Source: Selenomonadaceae bacterium UBA3796
Lineage (GTDB): Bacteria; Bacillota; Negativicutes; Selenomonadales; Selenomonadaceae
Length of the DNA: 5,436 bases
Assembly (NCBI GenBank): GCA_002369175.1
Contig: DFES01000083.1
Coordinates: 1-5,436 of the forward strand
Direction of reading: 5' to 3'
Under the pieces are notes generated by a model. That model saw nothing but the letters and a program-made list of their open reading frames with translations, ran no database searches and had not been told where the DNA came from. Below are positions 1-4,603 of the stretch, in pieces. Position numbers and translations under genes: made by a program. The number at the start of each line of letters is the position of its first letter. Within the stretch, counting starts at the first letter, position 1.

Positions 1-1157
1 GTGTCCTGGAGGAAAAGAAGCCGGATGATAAGATCGTTATGGTCGTATCTGCTATGGGAGACACGACGGATGAGCTCATTGAGCTGGCGCAGGGGATTGA
101 CAAGGAACCCTATCGCTTTGCCAGAGAGATGGATATGTTGTTGACCACAGGAGAACAGGTTTCCATCGCTCTTCTGACAATGGCGTTCAAATCGCTGGGG
201 CATCCCGCAGTGTCCCTGACCGGCCCCATGGTGGGGATGCGGACGGATTCGGTGCATACAAAGGGACGCATTCTCGATATCCAGCCGGATCGCGTGAAGG
301 AGGAACTGGAAAAGGGGAATATCGTCGTGGTTGCAGGCTTCCAGGGAGCGGATAAGCACGGCGATCCCGTGACCTTGGGGCGTGGCGGTTCCGATACTTC
401 GGCAGTGGCTCTTGCAGGTGCTCTTCGGGCAGATTCCTGCGAAATATTCACGGATGTGGAGGGTATCTTCACGGCGGATCCGCGGGTCTGCAAGGGAGCG
501 CGCAAGATGAAGGAGATCACCTACAGCGAGATGCTGGAAATGGCTCGTCTTGGCGCCGGGGTCATGCAGCCTCGCTCGGTGGAGATGGGACAGTATTATA
601 ACATCCCCATTCACGTGCGCTCTACATTTACCACGAAAATGGGCACAATCATTAGGGAGGACTATACAATGGAAGAAAAGAGCTTTATGATTCGGGGCGT
701 TGCCCATGACGATAAGGTGGCAAAGGTGGCAGTTCTTGGTATTCCCAATACGCCGGGCATTGCCCATGAGATATTCGCATCTTTGGCGGAAGCCAATGTG
801 GATGTGGATATGATTGTCCAGAGCATACGCAATATCGAGAAGAATATAACGGATATGGTATTCACGGTGGCCTCCGGAGACCTTTCCCAGGCGAAGGAAG
901 TGGTGGACCGGGTAGCGGAAAAGCTCAGTGCCATCGCTGTTCTCGTCGAGGAGGATGTGGCGAAGGTTTCCATTGTTGGTGCAGGCATGCTTGGCAATCC
1001 GGGAATCGCGGCGCGTATGTTCGGGGCGCTTGCCGGTGCGAATGTCAACATTGACATCATCAGCACTTCGGAAATCAGCATTTCCTGCCTTATCAAGGGA
1101 GACCAGGTCACGGAGGCAGTCAACGCCATCCATGATGAATTCTTCCCTAAGGACTGA
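1..1157 (+). CDS. lysC: Aspartokinase (aspartate kinase), 5'-truncated by window edge
   Basis: Catalyses ATP-dependent phosphorylation of L-aspartate to 4-phospho-L-aspartate, the first step to lysine, diaminopimelate, threonine and methionine, in the cytoplasm. The reading frame is open from the first complete codon at 3 to the TGA at 1155-1157, giving 384 visible residues. The family is usually about 400-410, so roughly 25 N-terminal residues, including the KFGGSS motif, lie upstream. Visible kinase motifs, in order: VVSAMGDTTDELI, LLTTGEQVS, GRGGSDTSAVALA (substrate/nucleotide site) and FTDVEGIFTADPR. Two ACT domains follow, each opening with a VAK(V) strand: around 717-905 (with NTPGIA) and around 954-1140 (with GNPGIAARMF and STSEISISCLI). 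These are the usual allosteric lysine/threonine sites. This is the monofunctional type; no homoserine dehydrogenase domain follows. The ATG at 39 is inside the conserved core and is not the true start. The promoter and any lysine riboswitch would be outside the window. Confidence 0.97.
   Translation, partial: VLEEKKPDDKIVMVVSAMGDTTDELIELAQGIDKEPYRFAREMDMLLTTGEQVSIALLTMAFKSLGHPAVSLTGPMVGMRTDSVHTKGRILDIQPDRVKEELEKGNIVVVAGFQGADKHGDPVTLGRGGSDTSAVALAGALRADSCEIFTDVEGIFTADPRVCKGARKMKEITYSEMLEMARLGAGVMQPRSVEMGQYYNIPIHVRSTFTTKMGTIIREDYTMEEKSFMIRGVAHDDKVAKVAVLGIPNTPGIAHEIFASLAEANVDVDMIVQSIRNIEKNITDMVFTVASGDLSQAKEVVDRVAEKLSAIAVLVEEDVAKVSIVGAGMLGNPGIAARMFGALAGANVNIDIISTSEISISCLIKGDQVTEAVNAIHDEFFPKD
654..660 (+). 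promoter_or_regulatory. Internal ribosome binding site inside lysC
   Basis: AGGGAGG, 8 nt ahead of the in-frame ATG at 669. It decides the proposed beta-subunit start. It lies within coding sequence, which is unusual and is the main evidence for a nested gene product. Confidence 0.65.
669..1157 (+). CDS. Probable internal in-frame start giving the aspartokinase beta (regulatory) subunit
   Basis: An in-frame ATG at 669-671 follows an AGGGAGG at 654-660 with 8 nt spacing, as strong as any ribosome binding site in the window. Translation from here would give a 162-residue protein beginning MEEKSFMIRG and made only of the two ACT domains. In Bacillus subtilis aspartokinase II and in Corynebacterium, the same gene is known to make a full alpha and an in-frame beta subunit, forming alpha2beta2 enzymes whose beta chains carry the regulatory ligand sites. 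The position of this ATG, at the junction between kinase and ACT domains, matches that arrangement. That both products are made here is inference from the site. The Shine-Dalgarno-like string also encodes residues at the end of the kinase domain (IRE), so coincidence is possible but unlikely given the spacing. Confidence 0.65.
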   Translation: MEEKSFMIRGVAHDDKVAKVAVLGIPNTPGIAHEIFASLAEANVDVDMIVQSIRNIEKNITDMVFTVASGDLSQAKEVVDRVAEKLSAIAVLVEEDVAKVSIVGAGMLGNPGIAARMFGALAGANVNIDIISTSEISISCLIKGDQVTEAVNAIHDEFFPKD

Positions 1158-1174
1158 TTGGAGCCTTTTTGCGG

Positions 1175-1202
1175 AATGGACATCTTGACGATGTCCATTT
1201 TT
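1175..1202 (+). terminator. Rho-independent terminator of lysC
   Basis: A perfect 10-bp stem, AATGGACATC at 1175-1184 with GATGTCCATT at 1190-1199, has a 5-nt loop (TTGAC) and ends in a run of five T at 1198-1202. It starts 18 nt after the lysC stop codon and suggests lysC is the last gene of its transcript. The T-run is short, so termination may be partial. Confidence 0.8.
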
Positions 1203-1229
1203 AAGGAGCTGGCAATAAATAAATTTTAA

Positions 1230-1425
1230 GATAGGACGCAGGATGAATCTTCATAGGCTAGGCGGAGGAAGGAGGCATAGCGGTGCTATGTCGACTGGCT
1301 GATGTGCCGGTGGCACGTCAGCGAGAATTCAGAGCCGATGGCGAAGAATTGTCCGATCGACAACGACGCATATGGAGATTCAGACAAGTCAAATCTAAAA
1401 GTTATTTATGAACAGTTCCTGGGTT
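1230..1425. repeat. Structured non-coding intergenic element, probably a dispersed repeat
   Basis: The gap between the two convergent terminators contains no credible gene but has dense secondary structure. Hairpin A: CATAGC (1276-1281), loop GGT, GCTATG (1285-1290). Hairpin B: GCTGATGTGCC (1298-1308), loop GGT, GGCACGTCAGC (1312-1322), 11 bp with one G.T pair. Hairpin C: TTGTC (1349-1353), loop CGATC, GACAA (1359-1363). A and B are 7 nt apart and share the same GGT loop. A purine-rich GGAGGAAGGAGG at 1264-1275 precedes hairpin A. The right part ends in an AT-rich stretch around AAAGTTATTTATGAACAG (1398-1415). From memory the flavour resembles intergenic repeats of Negativicutes genomes, but I cannot verify this. 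No terminal inverted repeats or target duplication were found; the boundaries are approximate and the strand unknown. Confidence 0.45.
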
Positions 1426-1437
1426 ATGGGGGCTTTG

Positions 1438-1483
1438 AAAAAACAGGAGCTGTCACACGATGCCTGGGTGTGACAGCTCCTGT
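1438..1483 (-). terminator. Strong rho-independent terminator of the HD-GYP gene
   Basis: A perfect 16-bp stem pairs 1443-1458 with 1468-1483 around a 9-nt loop. On the minus strand it starts 3 nt after the stop codon of the HD-GYP gene and is followed by six T (A at 1438-1443 on the plus strand). On the plus strand the stem is followed by CTTTATTT, so it could also stop rightward transcription that reads through the weaker lysC terminator, acting in both directions. Confidence 0.92.
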
Positions 1484-1485
1484 CT

Positions 1486-2553
1486 TTATTTCGGATTGTA
1501 TTCCAATATTTTGATTTCCGGATGCTCGTTGAGGTTCAGGAGCTCCTCATCGGAGATGCTGATGACGGGACGGGCTGCGAAGTCATTGGGGAAGGAGGCG
1601 ATGTATCCTGCCAGACCGTTGCTCAGTGTTACCTTGGAGCCGAGAAAAGCATCCTTGATATGGGTGAGCACCGGAATGCAGACCGTGGGGTCGAGGCTTG
1701 TATAGAGATTTTCCGTAATGTAGCTGATGGCGTCGAAGGGAGTCTGTTTTACATAGCCCTCCCGTTCCGTTGTGATGTTGTCATAAACATCAGCAATCGC
1801 TACAATACAGGCATAGGGGTTGATTTCAGGACCGTTGCAGCCAAATGGGAACCCCGATCCATCCATGCGCTCATGGTGCTGCATGGCGGCAAGCTTCACG
1901 CCGTCGGAGATTCCGGAAAGACCGCTCAGAATGTGATGTCCATCCACCGTATGCTGGATATAGACTTCATAGTCCTCTCCTTGCAGCTTGTCAATCTGCT
2001 TGTCAAGAATCCGCTGGGGGAACCTCGTCTTGCCAATGTCATGCATGAATCCTGCCAGCATGATATCCTGGCACCTTGTCCGGTCAAAATGCATCCATTT
2101 CGCGATGACTCCCGACAGAATGGATACGCGCAGGGAATGCTGGTAGACATTGTTGGCCAAGTGGTTGAGTTCGAAGAGATGGTCAATGACGCCGCTGTTG
2201 CGGGAGAGGGGTGCCAGAGAATCCGTGACCACTTCCTTGGCCCTTTTCTCCACATGGTCGGTGTTGCCTTCGCTGACTTCCTGAAAGATTTCCTCTGCTG
2301 CATCCACAACTGCGCTGTACTCCTTCACGAAGGCGTTGCTGCGGTTGAAGACTGCAGAGGCTGTCTGATAATTGCTGCTGAGTTCGTATTCGTCCTTGAC
2401 ATAGACGACTGGTATATTCAGAAAATTCAGACGGGTAATGTGCGCCTGAGTGAGCAAGGTGTCTTCCGATATGATTACGACCATGTCCTCATTGACCAGA
2501 GAACGCGCCAGCACCATGCCGGGCTTTAGATCTTCCACAGAAACAGCTCTCAA
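1486..2553 (-). CDS. HD-GYP domain protein, probable cyclic-di-GMP phosphodiesterase
   Basis: Proteins of this family hydrolyse the second messenger c-di-GMP using a di- or tri-nuclear metal site in the cytoplasm. Read from the TTG at 2553 the protein has 355 residues. Residues 3-53 resemble the N-terminal domain often found ahead of HD-GYP (VEDLKPGMVLARSL ... LTQAHITRLNFLNIPVVYV). The HD-GYP domain follows: H139 (YQHS), H171-D172 (GFMHDIGK), H201, HHERMDGSGFP at 226-236, and ADVYD at 254-258. All metal ligands I would expect are present. The GYP triplet reads GFP, a conservative change. The C-terminal ~50 residues (GSKVTLSNGLAGYI...) look like the small beta extension common in this group. 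No membrane segment or GGDEF/EAL domain is seen. A longer reading from a TTG at 2583 lacks a ribosome site, whereas 2553 has AGGAG 8 nt upstream. The ligand or signal sensed is unknown. Confidence 0.92.
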   Translation of the reverse strand: MRAVSVEDLKPGMVLARSLVNEDMVVIISEDTLLTQAHITRLNFLNIPVVYVKDEYELSSNYQTASAVFNRSNAFVKEYSAVVDAAEEIFQEVSEGNTDHVEKRAKEVVTDSLAPLSRNSGVIDHLFELNHLANNVYQHSLRVSILSGVIAKWMHFDRTRCQDIMLAGFMHDIGKTRFPQRILDKQIDKLQGEDYEVYIQHTVDGHHILSGLSGISDGVKLAAMQHHERMDGSGFPFGCNGPEINPYACIVAIADVYDNITTEREGYVKQTPFDAISYITENLYTSLDPTVCIPVLTHIKDAFLGSKVTLSNGLAGYIASFPNDFAARPVISISDEELLNLNEHPEIKILEYNPK

Positions 2554-2561
2554 GGCAAACA

Positions 2562-2566
2562 CTCCT
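2562..2566 (-). promoter_or_regulatory. Ribosome binding site deciding a TTG start for the HD-GYP gene
   Basis: AGGAG on the minus strand, 8 nt ahead of the TTG at 2553-2551. It favours a protein beginning MRAVSVEDLKPGM over the 10-residue-longer frame from the TTG at 2583, which has no purine-rich site before it. Confidence 0.7.
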
Positions 2567-2605
2567 ATCCTGTCGTTGGGCAAGCGTATTGTTTGATTCG
2601 GGTTT

Positions 2606-2634
2606 ATTACATAGAGTATTCGCTATCAATTGAA
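2606..2634 (-). promoter_or_regulatory. Possible promoter for the HD-GYP gene
   Basis: On the minus strand a TGTAAT (-10 like, 5 of 6 matches, plus-strand 2606-2611) lies 17 bp from TTCAAT (-35 like, 3 of 6 matches, plus-strand 2629-2634). It sits in the AT-rich 126-bp gap between the AraC gene and the HD-GYP start. The -35 is poor, so co-transcription from the AraC gene remains possible; no convincing terminator separates the two genes. Confidence 0.3.
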
Positions 2635-2679
2635 AAAATCCTACTTGTTGCTGGAAAATAATTAAGAAAACTTCTTTTC

Positions 2680-3525
2680 TCATCGTTTCCTCAAATTTCG
2701 GGATTCCCTTGGGGTCATATGAAACATTTCCTTAAAAGCGCGGGAGAAGGCGGAGTAGTCACGGAAACCGCAGTCATAACATATCTGCGTGACAGGCAGA
2801 CCCTCTGACAGGAGACTTCGGGCATGGAGCAGCCTTTTGCTGATGATGTACTGGTGGATGCTGTAGCCCGTCTCAGCCTTGAACCGCCGCATCATGTAAT
2901 GTTTGCTCATGTAGGCTTCCCTGGCGAGGACATCAATGGAAAGCTCCTCGAAGAGATGCTCGTTGATGAATTGCAGGAGGGCTTGTATTTTCGGGTTGTA
3001 GTCGGCTTCGTGAGATTCTTCGATCTCATGTTCCAGAAGGGAGCGGTTCAAAAGAATCATGAACTCGATGAAGAGAATCTCCGCGTAGAGTTCATCGGCA
3101 AACCCCTTCTCGTGTACCGTTCGCTCCAGTCGATCCATGTGGTAGAGCAGATCGTGCGTTTTGCCGGGGGTGACGTGCATGACACTGGACCCGGCCTTTG
3201 CCTGGAGAAAGCAGGCGGCAAGGTTGTCGCCCCCCCGGGAATGCCTTTCCAGAAAATCCGGTGTCACGTAGATGACAATGCGCTCGTAAGCTGCTGCAGG
3301 GGACAGGATGGGGCGGTGGATTTCCCCTGCACTTACGAAGATGATATCCCTGGGTTTCAAGGGATAGGATTTTCCTTCGATGATGTAGTCGCCTTTTCCC
3401 TGAAGGAAGAGGATGATTTTGTGGAAATCATGGTAGTGGAAGGGGATTTCTTTCATGACAGCATCCTTCAGACGGAATACCCGGAAATCCTGCAGCAGAT
3501 AGCCCTTCTTTTCATATTCTTCCAT
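2680..3525 (-). CDS. AraC-family transcriptional regulator with N-terminal cupin sensor domain
   Basis: A 281-residue DNA-binding regulator, a normal length for the family. Residues ~26-75 form a cupin-type effector-binding domain (PFHYHDFHKIILFLQGKGDYII, then YPLKPRDIIFVSAGEIHRP), with H30, H32, H35 and H70 as possible pocket residues. Residues ~180-280 carry the two helix-turn-helix motifs: the first at ~196-217 (SIDVLAREAYMSKHYMMRRFK) and the second at ~244-267, with the family signature CGFRDYSAFSRAFKEMFHMTP at 252-272. The ATG start at 3525 is preceded by the purine-rich GGGAGAG (plus-strand 3534-3540), 8 nt away. The regulator is divergent from the unknown gene and reductase on the right and lies upstream of the HD-GYP gene on its own strand. 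The pattern (cupin plus AraC HTH) is common for regulators of sugar or sugar-acid use, but the effector cannot be read from the sequence. Targets are inference: its own promoter, the divergent pair, or HD-GYP. Confidence 0.93.
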   Translation of the reverse strand: MEEYEKKGYLLQDFRVFRLKDAVMKEIPFHYHDFHKIILFLQGKGDYIIEGKSYPLKPRDIIFVSAGEIHRPILSPAAAYERIVIYVTPDFLERHSRGGDNLAACFLQAKAGSSVMHVTPGKTHDLLYHMDRLERTVHEKGFADELYAEILFIEFMILLNRSLLEHEIEESHEADYNPKIQALLQFINEHLFEELSIDVLAREAYMSKHYMMRRFKAETGYSIHQYIISKRLLHARSLLSEGLPVTQICYDCGFRDYSAFSRAFKEMFHMTPRESRNLRKR

Positions 3526-3542
3526 TCAAAGCTCTCTCCCTG

Positions 3543-3567
3543 AAATACCTTCCTCAAATACCTTCCT
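3543..3567. repeat. Tandem 12-nt repeat in the AraC gene leader
   Basis: AAATACCTTCCT occurs at 3543-3554 and exactly again at 3556-3567 (13-nt period). On the minus strand each copy reads AGGAAGGTATTT, so two extra Shine-Dalgarno-like strings stand just upstream of the real ribosome site of the AraC gene. It may affect ribosome binding, may be an operator half-site pair, or may be a chance slippage duplication. Confidence 0.7.
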
Positions 3568-3572
3568 GCCGA

Positions 3573-3594
3573 TTCCCGGCTCGAAACCGGAGAA
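3573..3594 (-). other. Hairpin in the AraC gene 5' region
   Basis: TTCCCGG at 3573-3579 pairs with CCGG-A-GAA at 3587-3594 (7 bp with one bulged A) around a 7-nt loop. It is followed on the plus strand by a small GTGC-ATA-GCAC hairpin at 3596-3606. Neither has a T-run on either side that would make it a convincing terminator. It would fall in the leader of the AraC mRNA if transcription starts further upstream. Confidence 0.4.
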
Positions 3595-3638
3595 CGTGCA
3601 TAGCACATGACTTTTTCTCTCTGCATTCCGCTCCTTAC

Positions 3639-3675
3639 ATTCTACAACATATTCTACAACAACATATTCTACAAC
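3639..3675. repeat. Three-copy ATTCTACAAC repeat with a perfect 15-bp tandem duplication
   Basis: The decamer ATTCTACAAC occurs at 3639-3648, 3651-3660 and 3666-3675. The last two copies belong to an exact 15-bp tandem repeat, AACATATTCTACAAC, at 3646-3660 and 3661-3675. Each decamer reads GTTGTAGAAT on the minus strand, containing TAGAAT (5 of 6 with a -10 box), but no good -35 box stands at the right distance. The block lies between the divergent AraC gene and the rightward promoter, where operator sites would be expected. Confidence 0.75.
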
Positions 3676-3744
3676 GTGGGCAGAAATTCCTTGTAAGTTC
3701 GGTCGATTTGTTTTCTTGAAACCTCAATGGAAAGATTTCGCCTA

Positions 3745-3773
3745 TGGAAAAATTTGAACGATTGCGTTATAAT
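3745..3773 (+). promoter_or_regulatory. Sigma-A type promoter for the unknown gene and reductase
   Basis: A perfect TATAAT at 3768-3773 is spaced 17 bp from TGGAAA at 3745-3750 (4 of 6 matches to TTGACA). Transcription would start near 3780 and leave a leader of about 180 nt before the ATG at 3959. It is the best promoter match visible in the window. The -35 region overlaps the first copy of an imperfect direct repeat, which suggests control by a bound regulator. Confidence 0.6.
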
Positions 3774-3819
3774 AGAAGACAATATCTGGTTCCTGCGGGA
3801 AAATTTGAGCAACTGCCTT
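3746..3819 (+). repeat. Imperfect 23-bp direct repeat flanking the -10 box
   Basis: Copy 1 at 3746-3768 and copy 2 at 3797-3819 match at 18 of 23 positions, sharing AAAATTTGA followed by a common C..A.TGC..TT pattern. The copies start 51 bp apart, about five helical turns, so they lie on the same face of the DNA. Copy 1 covers the -35/-10 spacer and copy 2 lies downstream of the likely transcription start. They are candidate operators for the neighbouring AraC regulator or another factor; no binding site consensus is known to me for it. Confidence 0.5.
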
Positions 3820-3833
3820 GCAAAAACGGCTCG

Positions 3834-3847
3834 AAGTCGCAAGACTT
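3834..3847 (+). other. Small GNRA-loop hairpin in the mRNA leader
   Basis: AAGTC at 3834-3838 and GACTT at 3843-3847 form a 5-bp stem closed by a GCAA tetraloop, a stable RNA loop type. It lies in the predicted ~180-nt leader of the downstream gene. A second, weaker stem is possible at 3854-3869. No known riboswitch class is recognised, and there is no T-run that would make an attenuator. Confidence 0.3.
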
Positions 3848-3958
3848 GACGAACCTATGAGTTTCATGGAGTTTTTGTGTGGTTTCCGTAATGGCAGGGG
3901 ACTCTGTTTGAGGCAGGATGCAGGAAGGAATCCTATGTGCAGTGAGGAATCATGTGTT

Positions 3959-4582
3959 ATGAATTTCAATAAAATCGATGGGGATGCGCCGGAGCTTGCC
4001 TTTGAGGAAATCCGGAAGGCGATTTCGGAAAGGGATTATGAAAAGTTTCGGGAACGGGTGGAGCTTGCAGGTTTTCTCGACGATGCTTACCGTGAGGCCA
4101 CAGAAGAATTAGCTAAAAATTGCGAAAAATTTCATGAGATGTATCCGCAGGATGTTTTTTTCCATTATGGGGCGCAGAATATCCGAAACTACAATGAAGA
4201 ATACCGCAGAGTGCATTTGGGGTTTTTTGAGCAATTCATCGCCGCATATTTCGGAGGGAATCTCAAGATGCCGAAGAGTTTTGAGGCAGATCCGGTGAAC
4301 TGTGCGGCTTATGCCTTCCAGAAGATCTACAAGATGATGAAGACGAGGGTCAAAGATACGTCAGTGGAAGATGCATGGGCTGTGATGACGGTTGAGATCA
4401 GCGGGAACCTCATCTATCGGAAAATCATCGGGAAGCTTACCTTTCAGTTTGCCTTCGCCAGGGATGCGACAGGCTTCTGGCGGCTCAGGAAAGTGACGAA
4501 TATCGAGGAATTGACCGCCCCGATTCTCGATATAGCCGAGACATACTGGCCAAAGTCCTGGGATCTTGGCATTCAGTTTTAG
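3959..4582 (+). CDS. Conserved-looking protein of unknown function, cytoplasmic
   Basis: I do not recognise the family with certainty. Read from the ATG at 3959 it has 207 residues, with no signal peptide, membrane segment or cysteine motif. Residues 13-55 are helical and charged (AFEEIRKAISERDYEKFRERVELAGFLDDAYREATEELA), a pattern seen in small 'A-I-x-x-x-D-Y-x-x-F' proteins with an NTF2-like or DUF2939-like fold. Residues 58-100 are rich in aromatics (FHEMYPQDVFFHY ... FFEQFIAAYF). Residues ~138-180 look like beta strands ending in FWRLRKVTNIEEL, and the tail is YWPKSWDLGIQF. The start is uncertain: 3959 has GAGGA 10 nt upstream, while an in-frame ATG at 3935 has AGGA 5 nt upstream and would add 8 residues (MCSEESCV). 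I prefer 3959 because the extra residues look unlike the rest. The frame stays open back to a TTG at 3818, but that has no ribosome site. The gene lies 21 bp before the reductase with no terminator between, so they probably form an operon. Confidence 0.85.
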   Translation: MNFNKIDGDAPELAFEEIRKAISERDYEKFRERVELAGFLDDAYREATEELAKNCEKFHEMYPQDVFFHYGAQNIRNYNEEYRRVHLGFFEQFIAAYFGGNLKMPKSFEADPVNCAAYAFQKIYKMMKTRVKDTSVEDAWAVMTVEISGNLIYRKIIGKLTFQFAFARDATGFWRLRKVTNIEELTAPILDIAETYWPKSWDLGIQF

Positions 4583-4589
4583 GGCGCAC

Positions 4590-4598
4590 GGGGAGAGG
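4590..4598 (+). promoter_or_regulatory. Ribosome binding site of the reductase gene
   Basis: GGGGAGAGG in the 21-bp gap after the preceding stop codon; the GGGGAG core ends 8 nt before the ATG at 4604. It fixes this ATG as the start and supports independent initiation within a shared transcript. Confidence 0.8.
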
Positions 4599-4603
4599 AT
4601 ACG

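Noticed and set aside
110..1198. Minus-strand open frames antisense to lysC
   Set aside because: Shadows of the aspartokinase frame; the second even runs across the lysC terminator hairpin.
1230..1425. Intergenic element considered as an insertion sequence or tRNA gene
   Set aside because: No transposase, no terminal inverted repeats or target duplication, and no cloverleaf; only local hairpins are seen.
1302..1514. Plus-strand open frame of 70 codons in the intergenic gap
   Set aside because: It starts inside hairpin B, runs through the 16-bp terminator stem and into the end of the HD-GYP gene; it has no suitably placed ribosome site of its own and the translation has no protein-like character.
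1522..2529. 335-codon open frame antisense to the HD-GYP gene
   Set aside because: The opposite strand encodes all HD-GYP motifs with a good start and terminator; this frame is a shadow without recognisable motifs.
2661..2682. AT-rich inverted repeat after the AraC stop codon as a terminator
   Set aside because: Only about 5-6 A/T pairs with no GC core; too weak to call a terminator.
2824..3543. 239-codon open frame antisense to the AraC gene
   Set aside because: The minus strand carries the full AraC family signature; the plus frame overlaps it almost entirely and resembles no family.
3639..3675. Short repeats considered as a CRISPR array
   Set aside because: Units are 10-15 bp with spacing of 0-5 bp and no spacers or cas genes; they are tandem repeats.
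3742..3969. 75-codon minus-strand open frame in the divergent region
   Set aside because: It spans the promoter and leader of the rightward gene, has no ribosome site, and its repeated AQIFP/VQIFP residues simply reflect the DNA direct repeat.
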